Shown: positions 26,709-36,684, counted from the stretch's first letter. The stretch: 64,000 nt of DNA from Aliivibrio sp. 1S175 (GCF_001690985.1 NZ_MAJS01000079.1:62001-126000), one strand, 5' to 3'. Made by a program: numbers and translations. The notes: a model not told the origin generated them from the sequence alone.

Positions 26709-26744
26709 ATCGAACGATGTACCAGCCCTATGAATTCAAATGAA

Positions 26745-28157
26745 TTATAGTACGTGTACAGACGCTGTGTTAGTTGTGCCTGATGGTACTAGAGCACCAG
26801 AAACCATAACAACGATATCGCCTTTAGCACCAATACCTGACTCAAGAGCTAGCTCTTTGCCACGTAGGTAGAATGCGTCAGTACTGTCGATAGCATCAAC
26901 AACCATTGGTGTAATACCTTTAGAAAGACAAAGTTGTGCTGCTGTCTTAGTATTAGTCGTTACGGCAATGATTCTTGCTGTTGGGAAGTACTTACGGATA
27001 GAACGAGCTGATTTACCCGCTTCTGTAGCAACTACGATTACAGGTGCACTTAGTTTCTCAGCTGTATCAACAGCGCCTTTACATACCGCTTCTGTGATAC
27101 GTAGACGTGGGCTGTCTAGGCGAGAGCTAAGCTCTGCTTTTAATACTGCATCTGTACGAGCACAGATTGTCGCCATGATAGTAACAGCTTCGATAGGGTA
27201 TTTACCTTTCGCAGACTCACCAGAAAGCATTACTGCATCTGTACCATCAAGGATTGCATTAGCTACGTCGCCCGCTTCTGCGCGAGTTGGACGTGGGTTT
27301 TTGATCATAGAATCAAGCATTTGAGTTGCAGTAATTACAACTTTACGTGCGCGATTACATTTCTCGATCATCATCTTCTGTGCAAAGATTACTTCTTCAA
27401 CAGGGATTTCAACACCAAGGTCGCCACGAGCAACCATGATACCGTCAGATGCTTCTAGGATTGAATCGAAGTTATCTACACCTTCTTGGTTTTCAATCTT
27501 AGAAATAATTTGGATGTTCTCGCCGCCGTTAGCAACAAGTAGAGCACGGATTTCTTTAACATCTTCTTCTTTACGAATGAAAGATGCAGCAACGAAATCA
27601 ACGCCTTGCTCACAACCAAATTTAAGGTCAGCTTTATCTTTTTCAGAAAGAGCTGGAAGCTTAACTGAAACGCCAGGAAGGTTAACACCTTTGTTTTCGC
27701 CTAGGTCACCGTTGTTAAGTACTTTACATTTAACTTCAGTTTCAGTAGTTGAAACTACTTCCATTTCAATTAGACCATCATCAACAAGGATAGTGTTACC
27801 AGCAACAAGATCTTTTGCAAAACCTGGGTAAGTAACAGCAACAACATCTTTGTTACCAACAACTGAAATATCAGTTGTGAATGTGAAGTCTTGACCAGCA
27901 ACTAGAGCAACATCATTACCATTGTCTAGTTTGATAGTACGGATTTCAGGACCCTTAGTATCAAGAAGGATAGCAAGTTGCTTACCTGTGTTCTTCATTA
28001 CTTGACGAAGATTATCGATACGGTTGCCGTGCTCTGCGAAATCGCCGTGTGAGAAGTTAAGGCGCATTACGTTCATGCCAGCATTAGCCAGTTCAGTTAG
28101 TTTTTCTACTGATTCAGTTTTTGGGCCAATCGTACATACGATTTTGGTCTTTTTCAT
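26745..28157 (-). CDS. pykF: Pyruvate kinase I
   Basis: PykF converts phosphoenolpyruvate and ADP to pyruvate and ATP in glycolysis and is activated by fructose 1,6-bisphosphate in the type I group. The 470-residue protein is the usual length and begins [16 protein letters not shown]. It has the active-site lysine segment [18 protein letters not shown], the metal-binding region [11 protein letters not shown] and the signature [22 protein letters not shown] lies upstream of the ATG. It is monocistronic with a clear terminator. Confidence 0.97.
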   Translation of the reverse strand: MKKTKIVCTIGPKTESVEKLTELANAGMNVMRLNFSHGDFAEHGNRIDNLRQVMKNTGKQLAILLDTKGPEIRTIKLDNGNDVALVAGQDFTFTTDISVVGNKDVVAVTYPGFAKDLVAGNTILVDDGLIEMEVVSTTETEVKCKVLNNGDLGENKGVNLPGVSVKLPALSEKDKADLKFGCEQGVDFVAASFIRKEEDVKEIRALLVANGGENIQIISKIENQEGVDNFDSILEASDGIMVARGDLGVEIPVEEVIFAQKMMIEKCNRARKVVITATQMLDSMIKNPRPTRAEAGDVANAILDGTDAVMLSGESAKGKYPIEAVTIMATICARTDAVLKAELSSRLDSPRLRITEAVCKGAVDTAEKLSAPVIVVATEAGKSARSIRKYFPTARIIAVTTNTKTAAQLCLSKGITPMVVDAIDSTDAFYLRGKELALESGIGAKGDIVVMVSGALVPSGTTNTASVHVL

Positions 28158-28516
28158 GTGAGAAATCTCTCCAGATAAGTATATTTAAAATGATAAACGA
28201 AGTAATGTTCAGCCTAATGGAATGAAGTGTTGAAATATAACAACAAATTCTAGCTTCATGCCTCTATGGCTAAACATATAAATTTAATAATTGTCTGTAT
28301 TTTAGAACGAAAAGAGTGATGGATTATTGATTCAGATGAACAATTTGCACTTTAATCACAATATTAAAAACAAATTTACATTACTCAACACTGTTTCGTT
28401 CAGATCTTTTCTGTAATTTTCTATCTATTTTGGTGCAAATTCTAACAGTAAAACAGATGAAGATCACTTTCTTGTTGTAGGGATTTTTATTAAATATTTA
28501 TTTTACGGAGCGAAAT
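28158..28516. other. Upstream region of pykF
   Basis: About 360 AT-rich bases separate pykF from the next gene's terminator. No ORF with a plausible ribosome site was seen. A TTTGCACTTTAATCACAA segment near 28345 resembles a poor CRP site and is not called. A pykF promoter must lie here but I cannot place it. Confidence 0.3.
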
Positions 28517-28540
28517 AAAAAAGGCACAGAAAGTGCCTTT
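28517..28540 (-). terminator. Terminator of the 28.5-kb membrane protein gene
   Basis: AAAGGCAC / GTGCCTTT forms an 8-bp stem with a 5-base loop and T-run on the minus strand, right after the stop codon. Confidence 0.75.
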
Positions 28541-28543
28541 ATA

Positions 28544-28945
28544 TTATTGATTTTCAATTGGTTGATATGCTTTAAGTTTTTGCATTCCTTTTGCCAATTT
28601 CACAAACCAAGCAGCAATAGCAAGAATGGAAATAATGGCGCCAATAATAGGAATGGCAGAATATACTTTATTAAGAATAGAACTATGGATCCAGTATTCT
28701 AAGCCTGCAACCATGCCGCTCATTGTTGCAGCAGTAACCGCAAGTACCACAAAGAAAGTAAGAAAAAGAAAGAAACTTTTGATGATGGCATAGTAGTGAC
28801 TATCGATGACTTCATCGTTAGTTCCCTTATTCATTTGGTATCCAGCATAAATAATCGCAACAATGCCTGAAGCCATTAATGTGACTGGCGTTAGTAGGCT
28901 AGCAATATAAGCAAACCAGATGCCTTTATCTGTTTTATTTGACAT
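28544..28945 (-). CDS. Small multi-pass membrane protein (DUF4870-like)
   Basis: A 133-residue protein with three hydrophobic segments at about residues 8-32, 54-84 and 97-118, in the pattern of the DUF4870/TIC20-like proteins. Its biochemical role is unknown. The ATG at 28945 (MSNKTDKGIWFAYIASLLTP) is preferred over a frame extension of ten codons because GGATAA lies just upstream. It ends with a short polar tail (LKAYQPIENQ) and is followed by its own terminator. Confidence 0.6.
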   Translation of the reverse strand: MSNKTDKGIWFAYIASLLTPVTLMASGIVAIIYAGYQMNKGTNDEVIDSHYYAIIKSFFLFLTFFVVLAVTAATMSGMVAGLEYWIHSSILNKVYSAIPIIGAIISILAIAAWFVKLAKGMQKLKAYQPIENQ

Positions 28946-29036
28946 GTTAGTTATCCAATTATTAAGTTGTAGCACAAGTATATACCTATTTTTTATACGG
29001 GAATATACTTGAGATAAAGAGTGTTATTTGAATCGC

Positions 29037-30581
29037 CTAAGGCTTTAACATACGTTTTAAAATTTTTCCTGTCGCAGTCATAGGTAAGGCTTCCACAATT
29101 TCTAGGTGTTTAGGGCACTTATAATCAGCTAAATGTTGTTTGCTCCATTTTATAAGTTCTTTTTCTGATACAGAGTGTCCTTCTTTTAGAATGACAAATG
29201 CTTTTACCTCTTCGCCGAAGCGAGGGTGTTCAACGCCGATGACTGCAACTAAATGTACAGAAGGGTGTTTCATGTAGATCTCTTCCACTTCTCGTGGGTA
29301 AACATTATAACCACCGCTTATGATTAATTCCTTTAAGCGGTCAACAACATAAATATAGCCTTCGTCATCAAAGCGCACTATGTCACCGGTATGTAGCCAC
29401 CCATCAATAATGGTTGTTGCGGTTTCTTGTGGTTTTTTGTAATAGCCTTTCATTACGTTATGTCCACGGATAACGAGCTCACCTTCTTGTCCTATTGGTA
29501 ATTCATGGCCATTTTTATCTACTACCTTCATTGTGACTCCCGGTAAAGGCTGTCCAATACTGCCGGGCTTTCTTTCAAATTCTAAATGGTTAAATGCAGC
29601 AACGGGGGACGATTCAGATAAACCGTAACCTTCGATTACTGGAACTTGTAGCTTTTCTTCAAATTGTTTAAGAACCTCAACGGGCATGGAAGCACCGCCT
29701 GAGATCGCGACTTTAAGCGTTTGTGCTATCTCTTTTAGATATTCGCCTGGGTGTTTTTCTGCATAAGCAAGTAAACCAATGAACATCGTAGGCACACCAG
29801 CAAGGTGCGTCACTTTATGTTCATGAACTTGCTGAAGAACGGTTTTAGGCACAAAGCGTGAAATAAGAACTAATGCACTACCGGCTAGAACTGAGGTGTT
29901 CATGATCAGTGATTGACCGAAAGTGTGGAATAATGGAAGTATGGCAATACTCACATCGGTGCCTTTCTGATTGGTCAACGATTGACAAGCTTGTGCGTTA
30001 CATAGCATGTTACTTTGGCTTAGCTCCGCCCCTTTTGCTGCACCAGTAGTACCTGATGTATAGAGGATGACACAGCTATCTTCAGCGGTGCGATAGACGC
30101 TCTCAAAGTTTTCTCTGCCTGTTTCTAGCCATTGGTTAAAAGAATGAGCAGCGATGGATTTTTGTGATTCAGTGGTTTCAATTAAAATAAAGTGTTCACA
30201 AAAATCGGCTTTCTCATAACCCTCGTAGCCAAACTTACCAATAGGCATGGCATCTGAGCCTTGATATGAAATAAGAGCTACTGCATCTGAGTCTTTCAAA
30301 TGGTAAGCCACTTCGTCGCCTTTAAGCATCACGTTAAGTGGAACAACAACGGCACCTATTTTCTGTATGGCGTAATAAGCAATAACAAATTCGGGCGTGT
30401 TGGGGCATGACAAGGCAATTTTTTCATCAGGTTTGATATTAAGTTGAGTTAAATGATCAGCAATGGCGTTCACTTTTTTATTTAATTCAAAATAAGTAAT
30501 TTTTTGCTCTTGGAAGATTAGTGCAATGTTATTTGGACGAAAAGTGGCGTTGCGCTCAAGATTAGTGGCAAGATTGTACAT
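29037..30581 (-). CDS. Long-chain fatty acid CoA ligase (second AMP-binding enzyme)
   Basis: A 514-residue ANL-family acyl-CoA synthetase. It has the P-loop CVILYTSGTTGAAKGAELS near 168-186, the motif VIEGYGLSESSPVAAFN, the hinge GWLHTGDIVRFDDEGYIYVVDRLKELIISGGYNVYP-type region, and the catalytic lysine near the end in TATGKILKRML. The size resembles short bacterial fatty acid and aryl-CoA ligases, unlike the 612-residue enzyme at 20865. It is transcribed alone. A 12-bp palindrome lies 48 bases upstream. Substrate specificity is not known. Confidence 0.85.
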   Translation of the reverse strand: MYNLATNLERNATFRPNNIALIFQEQKITYFELNKKVNAIADHLTQLNIKPDEKIALSCPNTPEFVIAYYAIQKIGAVVVPLNVMLKGDEVAYHLKDSDAVALISYQGSDAMPIGKFGYEGYEKADFCEHFILIETTESQKSIAAHSFNQWLETGRENFESVYRTAEDSCVILYTSGTTGAAKGAELSQSNMLCNAQACQSLTNQKGTDVSIAILPLFHTFGQSLIMNTSVLAGSALVLISRFVPKTVLQQVHEHKVTHLAGVPTMFIGLLAYAEKHPGEYLKEIAQTLKVAISGGASMPVEVLKQFEEKLQVPVIEGYGLSESSPVAAFNHLEFERKPGSIGQPLPGVTMKVVDKNGHELPIGQEGELVIRGHNVMKGYYKKPQETATTIIDGWLHTGDIVRFDDEGYIYVVDRLKELIISGGYNVYPREVEEIYMKHPSVHLVAVIGVEHPRFGEEVKAFVILKEGHSVSEKELIKWSKQHLADYKCPKHLEIVEALPMTATGKILKRMLKP

Positions 30582-30628
30582 ATATAACCTTTGTTAGTTT
30601 TTGTTGTGTGTTATACCGAGAGTCATGA

Positions 30629-30640
30629 TCATCTAGATGA
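30629..30640. promoter_or_regulatory. 12-bp perfect palindrome upstream of the second acyl-CoA ligase gene
   Basis: TCATCTAGATGA is its own reverse complement and lies 48 bases before the ATG. It could be an operator; no known regulator motif is recognised. Confidence 0.35.
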
Positions 30641-30761
30641 ACTAAGTGTATATCAAGGAAAAGAAAAAATAGAGGAGGTAAAGGTGATTTCTTGTTTTTA
30701 TTATCAATAAGAGCAGTAATTGGATTGCCAAGTACTACTTCATTTACAATGGTTAATCACG

Positions 30762-31376
30762 TTAGAATTTATACGATGCACCAAAGTACAGAGAATCGAG
30801 AGCGTATAAGTTTGTGTCTGTTGTGAAACCATTTTGAACATCAATATAGTCAACAGCGTACATATCCATTTCATAAGCCGCTCTTAGTTGAACTCCCTTT
30901 AGAGATGCTGGTGTATATTCAACACCAAAACCAAATTTGAAGGCTGCGCCATTATCATCGCTAAGGTACTCTTTATTTTGATTTAAATCTAAATTAGACA
31001 TCCCAATAAGGCCAAATGGACGAATACCACTGTCAAAAGTGTAGCCTAAATTAGCGGCAAGAGATATCGAGGTAGGTTCCATAGAATAGCCATCGACTTT
31101 TGCTTTTACTTTTCCGTAATTGGTATAAGTTCCTTCGATACCTACAATCTTATTAAATTGATAACCAAGGTAGACTTTTGTGGTGTTTCCATCTGCTTTT
31201 GCTTCTATTTTATTATTACTATAGCCCCAAGAGTCTTCTTCTGAATAACCAAATGTACCCAAACCGGCCCCAATATAAAAGCCACTGATTTTAGGTGTTT
31301 GTGCTGGTGTACTTTCATTAGCCATGACGAAAGAAGATGCAGAAAGAAGTAATAGCGATGCACATAATTTTTTCAT
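30762..31376 (-). CDS. Outer-membrane beta-barrel protein (OmpA-like transmembrane domain / porin family)
   Basis: The 204-residue precursor has a signal peptide ending SSFVMANEST. It is followed by alternating amphipathic strands (GFYIGAGLGTFGYSE, TTKVYLGYQFNKIVGIEGTY, AANLGYTFDSGIRPFGLIG) and a terminal LYFGASYKF, whose final Phe is the BAM signal. This fits an eight-stranded barrel of the OmpA/Opa-like group without a peptidoglycan-binding domain. The function is unknown. AAGGGA precedes the ATG. Confidence 0.75.
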   Translation of the reverse strand: MKKLCASLLLLSASSFVMANESTPAQTPKISGFYIGAGLGTFGYSEEDSWGYSNNKIEAKADGNTTKVYLGYQFNKIVGIEGTYTNYGKVKAKVDGYSMEPTSISLAANLGYTFDSGIRPFGLIGMSNLDLNQNKEYLSDDNGAAFKFGFGVEYTPASLKGVQLRAAYEMDMYAVDYIDVQNGFTTDTNLYALDSLYFGASYKF

Positions 31377-31562
31377 TGATTATCCCTTAATCAAATGGAG
31401 TATTATTTTGAGTATAGGAAGGTTTATTAAATATCCACAAAATGAATGGTTAATAGTGAGAGATGGATAGTGCAATTGGATCTTTGATAGAGGAAAAGGT
31501 TATTTTTTAACTAAAAGACAGTAAGGGATAATCTCTATTCTAATTACTCAAGGATAGAGAAT

Positions 31563-31712
31563 ATGAATAAAAAAGTAATTATTAGTATTATCATTATTCT
31601 TATTGCTGTTGCGGTGTTTACTTCAGGTTTGATGAGAGCAACGATTGAATTATCATTATTTTTACTTTTGATGGGTTATGTATTGATAATAAAAAGAAAA
31701 CAGAAAGAATAG
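31563..31712 (+). CDS. Small membrane protein, 49 aa, unknown
   Basis: The ATG at 31563 has AAGGATAG about 8 bases upstream. The 49 residues (MNKKVIISIIIILIAVAVFT onwards) contain a strongly hydrophobic first half and a second hydrophobic stretch (LSLFLLLMGYVLII), ending in a Lys-rich tail (KRKQKE). The topology suggests two membrane helices with both ends cytoplasmic. A strong terminator follows directly, which supports a real short transcript. No family recognised. Confidence 0.55.
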   Translation: MNKKVIISIIIILIAVAVFTSGLMRATIELSLFLLLMGYVLIIKRKQKE

Positions 31713-31718
31713 AAAAGC

Positions 31719-31754
31719 AAAAAGGCTGATAAGTAATTTACTTATCAGCCTTTT
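31719..31754. terminator. Terminator after the 49-aa ORF
   Basis: A long, almost loopless dyad (AAAAGGCTGATAAGTAA / TTACTTATCAGCCTTTT) sits between the small ORF and the tRNA gene and can act on both strands. Confidence 0.8.
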
Positions 31755-31760
31755 CTAATT

Positions 31761-31836
31761 TGGTGGCCCCTCCCAGATTTGAACTGGGGACCGAACGATT
31801 ATGAGTCGTGCGCTCTAACCACTGAGCTAAGGGGCC
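31761..31836 (-). tRNA. ileX: tRNA-Ile2 (anticodon CAT, lysidine-modified)
   Basis: A 76-base gene reads from GGCCCCTTAGCTCAGTGGTT to a genome-encoded CCA. Acceptor arms GGCCCCT/AGGGGCC pair perfectly, and the anticodon at positions 34-36 is CAT in the loop CTCATAA. It is close to E. coli ileX and, as in E. coli, sits next to rpoD. It therefore reads AUA codons after TilS converts C34 to lysidine and is not a methionine tRNA. Confidence 0.88.
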
Positions 31837-31932
31837 TTTGTAGGTGGTCGATTATAGGGGAAGATGAAAAGGGTGTCTAGAGAGAAGGCGTTTGCTTTTT
31901 AATCAATTAGTTAAAAAAATGCCTTTAGATCG

Positions 31933-31960
31933 AAAAAAGGTGAGCCTGAGCTCACCTTTT
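31933..31960 (-). terminator. Intrinsic terminator of rpoD
   Basis: AAAAGGTGAGC / GCTCACCTTTT with a CTGA loop, followed by six T residues on the minus strand. Confidence 0.85.
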
Positions 31961-31991
31961 GGATATTATTGATAAATAATGACAGTAATAA

Positions 31992-33836
31992 TTACTCGTC
32001 TAAGAAGCTGCGTAATACTTCCGAGCGGCTAGGGTGACGTAATTTACGTAACGCTTTTGCTTCGATTTGACGAATACGCTCACGTGTTACATCAAATTGC
32101 TTACCTACTTCTTCAAGAGTATGGTCGGTATTCATATCGATACCAAAACGCATACGAAGTACTTTTGCTTCACGAGGTGTAAGACCAGCAAGAACATCGT
32201 TAGTTGCAAATTTCAAGCTTGTTGAAGTTGCAGAATCAACAGGAAGTTCAAGGGTATTATCCTCGATGAAATCACCTAGGTGCGAATCTTCATCATCACC
32301 GATTGGTGTTTCCATTGAAATTGGCTCTTTAGCGATTTTCAGAACCTTACGGATCTTGTCTTCTGGCATTTGCATGCGTTCAGCAAGTTCTTCAGGTAAT
32401 GGTTCACGGCCCATTTCTTGTAGCATTTGACGTGAAATACGATTCAGTTTGTTGATCGTTTCGATCATGTGAACTGGAATACGGATTGTACGTGCTTGGT
32501 CGGCAATTGAACGAGTGATCGCTTGACGGATCCACCATGTCGCATAAGTAGAGAATTTGTAACCACGACGGTACTCAAATTTATCTACAGCCTTCATCAG
32601 ACCGATGTTACCTTCTTGAATAAGATCCAAGAATTGTAGACCACGGTTTGTGTATTTTTTCGCAATTGAAATAACAAGACGTAAGTTGGCTTCAACCATT
32701 TCTTTCTTTGCACGACGAGCTTTTGCTTCACCGATAGACATACGACGGCTGATGTCTTTAATATTTACAACAGGTAAACCTGTTTCTTTTTCAATGTTGT
32801 CAATTTTCTTGATTGAACGACGAATGTCTTCTTCGTAACGCTTTAAGCGTTCAACATATGGTTTATCTGAAGCCAGAATTTCATTGAACCATTCATCAGA
32901 CGATTCATTGCCTGAAAATAATGAAATAAATGATTTCTTCGGCATTTTTCCATATTCAACACACATACGCATAATTAGGCGTTCTTGCGTACGAACACGA
33001 TCCATGCTGCCACGCATTTCGCGAACAAGGTAATCAAACTGCTTAGGAATAAGTTTGAATTCACGGAAGACGTCAGTTAACTGACTAATCGCTTCACGTG
33101 CTTTACCGTTATCACGGCCATGCTCTTCAAAAGCAAGTTGCATGTTGTGATAAGAAGTTCGAAGCTCAGTGAATTTAGCCAAAGCAAGCTCTGGATCAAT
33201 ACCTACATCTTCTTCTTCTTCGTCTTCGTCATCATCTTCAGCATCTTTATCTTCGTCTTCAAGATCTGATTCACTCAGTTCTGAACCGATGTGTGTTGCT
33301 GTTGGTGCTGCAGAGCCATCATCATTAGGATCAACAAAACCAGAAATGATATCAGTAAGACGAATTTCTTCGGCTTGAACTTTATCAAATTGTTCTAGTA
33401 GGTATGAAATTGCGCCTGGGAATTCAGCAACAGAACACTGAACCTCATTGATGCCTTCTTCAATACGTTTAGCGATGTCGATTTCGCCTTCACGAGTAAG
33501 AAGTTCAACGGTACCCATTTCACGCATGTACATACGAACTGGATCTGTTGTACGGCCAATTTCACTTTCTACACTTGATAGTGCGGCTGCAGCGGCTTCT
33601 GCAGCATCTTCATCAGTTACGGCATCATCATCATTCAATGACATATCATCAGCATCTGGAGCGGTTTCAACCACTTTGATGCCCATGTCATTGATCATTT
33701 GAATAATATCTTCAACCTGCTCAGAATCTACAATTTCTTCTGGTAGGTGATCGTTAACTTCTGCGTAGGTCAGATAGCCTTGTTCCTTGCCTTTGATTAC
33801 AAGTAATTTTAGCTGTGACTGCGGATTTTGATCCAT
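31992..33836 (-). CDS. rpoD: RNA polymerase primary sigma factor (sigma-70)
   Basis: RpoD directs RNA polymerase to housekeeping promoters. The 614-residue product has region 1.1 at the N-terminus, [11 protein letters not shown] in region 1.2, and a non-conserved region with an acidic block (residues about 189-212, as in E. coli). Region 2 contains [20 protein letters not shown] and [11 protein letters not shown], and region 4 ends with the [23 protein letters not shown]. The ATG at 33836 ([13 protein letters not shown]) has AGGAT upstream; 23 further in-frame codons lack support. It is the last gene of the rpsU-yqeY-dnaG-rpoD macromolecular synthesis operon. Confidence 0.97.
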   Translation of the reverse strand: MDQNPQSQLKLLVIKGKEQGYLTYAEVNDHLPEEIVDSEQVEDIIQMINDMGIKVVETAPDADDMSLNDDDAVTDEDAAEAAAAALSSVESEIGRTTDPVRMYMREMGTVELLTREGEIDIAKRIEEGINEVQCSVAEFPGAISYLLEQFDKVQAEEIRLTDIISGFVDPNDDGSAAPTATHIGSELSESDLEDEDKDAEDDDEDEEEEDVGIDPELALAKFTELRTSYHNMQLAFEEHGRDNGKAREAISQLTDVFREFKLIPKQFDYLVREMRGSMDRVRTQERLIMRMCVEYGKMPKKSFISLFSGNESSDEWFNEILASDKPYVERLKRYEEDIRRSIKKIDNIEKETGLPVVNIKDISRRMSIGEAKARRAKKEMVEANLRLVISIAKKYTNRGLQFLDLIQEGNIGLMKAVDKFEYRRGYKFSTYATWWIRQAITRSIADQARTIRIPVHMIETINKLNRISRQMLQEMGREPLPEELAERMQMPEDKIRKVLKIAKEPISMETPIGDDEDSHLGDFIEDNTLELPVDSATSTSLKFATNDVLAGLTPREAKVLRMRFGIDMNTDHTLEEVGKQFDVTRERIRQIEAKALRKLRHPSRSEVLRSFLDE

Positions 33837-33934
33837 AGACGGTATCCTACTTTTGGTCTGTGTGACGGAATTAGTATGCGAAATGCAAACCACTAATGAT
33901 AACAAATTTTCTTATTGATGACGATGGTGGGATT

Positions 33935-35695
33935 TTATGCTTTTAGTTCTAGCATTAAGGCTAGCAGCTCCCGTTTTTCTTCGACTGATAAGCCAAGTGT
34001 TCTTTCTTTCGTCTGCAAATTTTCAATTTGTTGATTGATGCACTGGGCTAAAATATTGTCCAGCGAATCCATAAATACATCTTGTATATTGTCTTGGTCT
34101 ATCGGGAGTACCCACTCTGCCAAGCGTGATAATAGTTGCCTATTTTTATCACCGCGCCAATATTCTAATAATTGGCCTGTAGAGATATGGGGGTTATGTC
34201 GACAGTTTTCAAGTAATTGAAGAAATAAACTTAATCCTGGCAGTGGGATCTCTTTTACGCTCTCTAAATCTGGCACTAACTGAGCAAGATTTGGATTCTG
34301 TAGTAAGAGAGTAATCACTTCACGCATAGCGGTTCGTTTTATTTCTGGTTGTGCTTGCCTTTTTACTTCGGGCGCGCCTTGCTTAGATATTAGTTGCTGT
34401 AATTGACTTTCATCCATAATTCCAAGCGTTTTGCCAAGTTGCTCACGTAAATAAAGACGTAATGTACCACCGGGAACTTTATCAATGAGTGGAACGGCCA
34501 GTGTGGTTAACTTAGCTTTACCTTCACGGCTGCTCGTATCAATTTGATCAACCAAGCTTCTAAACATGAAATTAATGAGTGATTCTGCTTGAGTTATTTC
34601 TTGTTCAAATGCAGCTTTGCCATGTTGACGAATATACGTATCTGGGTCTTCCCCATCAGGTAAAAACATAAACTTTAATTGGCGTCCATCATTTAAGTAT
34701 GGCAGAGCTTGTTCCATTGCGCGCCATGCCGCTTCTCGACCTGCTCGGTCACCATCGTAACAACACACAACAGTGCTTGTTTGACGAAAGAGCAATTGCA
34801 TGTGATCGCCAGTGGTTGCTGTGCCTAAAGAAGCCACCGCATAGTCAACACCAAACTGAGCAAGAGCAACCACATCCATATAGCCTTCTACGACTAACGC
34901 TTGTGGTAATTCTTTATAAGCTTGCAGTGCTTCATATAAACCATATAGTTCTTTGCCTTTATGGAAAATAGGCGTTTCTGGTGAGTTTAAATATTTAGGA
35001 GTGCCTTCACCAATTACACGGCCACCAAATCCAATAACACGCCCTCGGCGATCTCGGATTGGAAACATAACTCGACCACGGAAACGGTCATAACGACGGC
35101 CATTATCGCTTTCAATTAACATCCCACCGCTGACTAAAGCATCTTGTGATGTCTTATCTCGGCCGAAATTGTTTTTCACCAACTCCCATTCATCTGCAAT
35201 ATAACCGATACCAAACTTCTGAACGATTTCGCCAGAGAGTCCACGATCTTTAAGATAGTTGATTGCATGAATATTTGCTGCGGATTTTAATTGGGAACAA
35301 TAAAATTGACTGATGCCACCCATCAAGTCATATAAGCTTCGTTTTTGTTCGGTATTTGCTGTTGGGCCTGAAGGGGCATTGAAACCACTGCGTTGTTCAC
35401 GCGGAACGTCAAGACTAAGCATTGAAGCAAGTTCTTCAATGGCTTCGACAAATTCTAAACGATCAAATTCCATCAGAAAATCAATGGCATTGCCATGAAC
35501 GCCACAGCCAAAACAGTGATAAAACTGTTTTTCTTGGCTAACAGAAAAAGAAGGGGATTTTTCATTATGAAATGGACAACAGGCACCGTAGTTTTTCCCT
35601 TGTTTTTTCAGTTTTACTCTTGCGTCAATAATATCGACAATATCGTGTCGATTTAAAAGCTCATCAATAAAACTGCGAGGGATATGTCCTGCCAT
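33935..35695 (-). CDS. dnaG: DNA primase DnaG
   Basis: DnaG makes RNA primers for lagging-strand synthesis. The 586 residues contain the CHC2 zinc finger (CPFHNEKSPSFSV, YHCFGCG), the TOPRIM core (VVEGYMDVVALAQFG, CCYDGDRAGREAAWRA) and a C-terminal DnaB-binding domain. The ATG at 35695 (MAGHIPRSFIDELL) follows AAAGGAAAAG; upstream in-frame codons run into the intergenic hairpin. It lies between yqeY and rpoD in the macromolecular synthesis operon. Confidence 0.97.
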   Translation of the reverse strand: MAGHIPRSFIDELLNRHDIVDIIDARVKLKKQGKNYGACCPFHNEKSPSFSVSQEKQFYHCFGCGVHGNAIDFLMEFDRLEFVEAIEELASMLSLDVPREQRSGFNAPSGPTANTEQKRSLYDLMGGISQFYCSQLKSAANIHAINYLKDRGLSGEIVQKFGIGYIADEWELVKNNFGRDKTSQDALVSGGMLIESDNGRRYDRFRGRVMFPIRDRRGRVIGFGGRVIGEGTPKYLNSPETPIFHKGKELYGLYEALQAYKELPQALVVEGYMDVVALAQFGVDYAVASLGTATTGDHMQLLFRQTSTVVCCYDGDRAGREAAWRAMEQALPYLNDGRQLKFMFLPDGEDPDTYIRQHGKAAFEQEITQAESLINFMFRSLVDQIDTSSREGKAKLTTLAVPLIDKVPGGTLRLYLREQLGKTLGIMDESQLQQLISKQGAPEVKRQAQPEIKRTAMREVITLLLQNPNLAQLVPDLESVKEIPLPGLSLFLQLLENCRHNPHISTGQLLEYWRGDKNRQLLSRLAEWVLPIDQDNIQDVFMDSLDNILAQCINQQIENLQTKERTLGLSVEEKRELLALMLELKA

Positions 35696-35717
35696 CTTTT
35701 TCTTTTCCTTTAAATAC

Positions 35718-35755
35718 AAACAAGCCGTGCATATCAAAGATAGCACGGCTTGTTT
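35718..35755. terminator. Hairpin between yqeY and dnaG (attenuating terminator)
   Basis: AAACAAGCCGTGC and GCACGGCTTGTTT form a perfect 13-bp stem with a 12-base loop, 23 bases upstream of the dnaG ATG. In E. coli a partial terminator between rpsU and dnaG lowers primase relative to S21; this hairpin is in the equivalent place. Confidence 0.75.
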
Positions 35756-35771
35756 TATAAATAGAGTAGTA

Positions 35772-36215
35772 TTAAGCCAGTTTAGATTTAACTAATTGAC
35801 TTACTTTACCCATGTCAGCGCGGCCTTGGATTTGAGGTTTTAATACGCCCATCACCTTGCCCATATCTTGCATTCCAGCAGCACCAGATTCAATAATTGC
35901 TTTGTCTAATAACTCAGCAACTTCTTCATCGGTAAGTGCTTGCGGCATAAAGTCATCAAGAACTGAAATCTCAGCGCTCTCTTTATCTGCAAGATCATCA
36001 CGACCAGCGGCAGTAAACTGCGCGACTGAATCACGACGTTGTTTAACCATCTTAGTTAAAACAGCAATGATATCATCGTCAGACAAAGTAGTATGACCAT
36101 CGATTTCACGTTGTCTAATTTCAGATAAAGCTAAACGAATTGTGCCAAGGCGTAATTTGTCCTTGGCTTTCATCGCTAACTTTTGCTCGTCTTTGAGTTG
36201 TTCAATTAGAGCCAT
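35772..36215 (-). CDS. yqeY: GatB/YqeY-domain protein
   Basis: The 147-residue all-helical protein resembles the C-terminal tail domain of the amidotransferase subunit GatB, thought to touch tRNA. Its role as a stand-alone protein is unclear. Family hallmarks are the start (MALIEQLKDEQKLAMKAKDK), VKQRRDSVAQFTAAGR and the end segment MGKVMGVLKPQIQGRADMGKVSQLVK. It is inserted between rpsU and dnaG, a common arrangement in vibrios and other gammaproteobacteria but not in E. coli. Confidence 0.9.
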   Translation of the reverse strand: MALIEQLKDEQKLAMKAKDKLRLGTIRLALSEIRQREIDGHTTLSDDDIIAVLTKMVKQRRDSVAQFTAAGRDDLADKESAEISVLDDFMPQALTDEEVAELLDKAIIESGAAGMQDMGKVMGVLKPQIQGRADMGKVSQLVKSKLA

Positions 36216-36241
36216 AACTTAGTCCTAAATTAGGTAAGTTA

Positions 36242-36457
36242 TTAGTACAGGCGAACGCGACGTGCGTTTTCGCGAGACAACTTCTTAGCGTGACGCTTTT
36301 GAGCTGCTGCTTTAGCGCGTTTACGTACTGTAGTAGGTTTTTCGTAATGCTCACGACGGCGAACTTCAGAAAGAATACCTGCTTTTTCGCAAGAGCGCTT
36401 GAAACGACGTAGTGCAACGTCGAACGGTTCGTTTTCACGTACTTTAACTACTGGCAT
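36242..36457 (-). CDS. rpsU: 30S ribosomal protein S21
   Basis: The 71-residue, very basic protein is full length ([20 protein letters not shown] to ENARRVRLY) and near-identical in pattern to E. coli S21, which helps the 30S subunit engage mRNA. It is the first gene of the rpsU-yqeY-dnaG-rpoD operon and divergent from tsaD, as in E. coli. Confidence 0.97.
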   Translation of the reverse strand: MPVVKVRENEPFDVALRRFKRSCEKAGILSEVRRREHYEKPTTVRKRAKAAAQKRHAKKLSRENARRVRLY

Positions 36458-36684
36458 ATGCCTTTCACCTCAGGTGTTAGTCAATTCGCTGGTAGTTATA
36501 ATTAACCAGCTATTATTCAAATTGGTGCCGAATTTTAATCCGATCGAGGCGTTTTGTAAAGCATTCTTGATTAAGAATTGAGTAATTTCTTTGTTTATTT
36601 TACCTTCTCTAGTCATCACGTCGCTTGAGGTAGCTTAGTGATGTAGGTAATATGGCGTTAAATTAACAGGTAACTGAGAAAAAT

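Noticed and set aside
27436-27831. 131-codon ORF antisense to pykF
   Set aside because: It is a Ser-rich mirror frame of a highly expressed, strongly conserved gene, with no ribosome site of its own.
31761-31836. tRNA with CAT anticodon read as tRNA-Met
   Set aside because: Body sequence and rpoD-side position match the tRNA-Ile2 (ileX) type, which uses a lysidine-modified CAT anticodon.
33207-33272. Long acidic Asp/Glu block in RpoD
   Set aside because: A similar acidic patch is present in the non-conserved region of E. coli sigma-70, so it is ordinary for the family.
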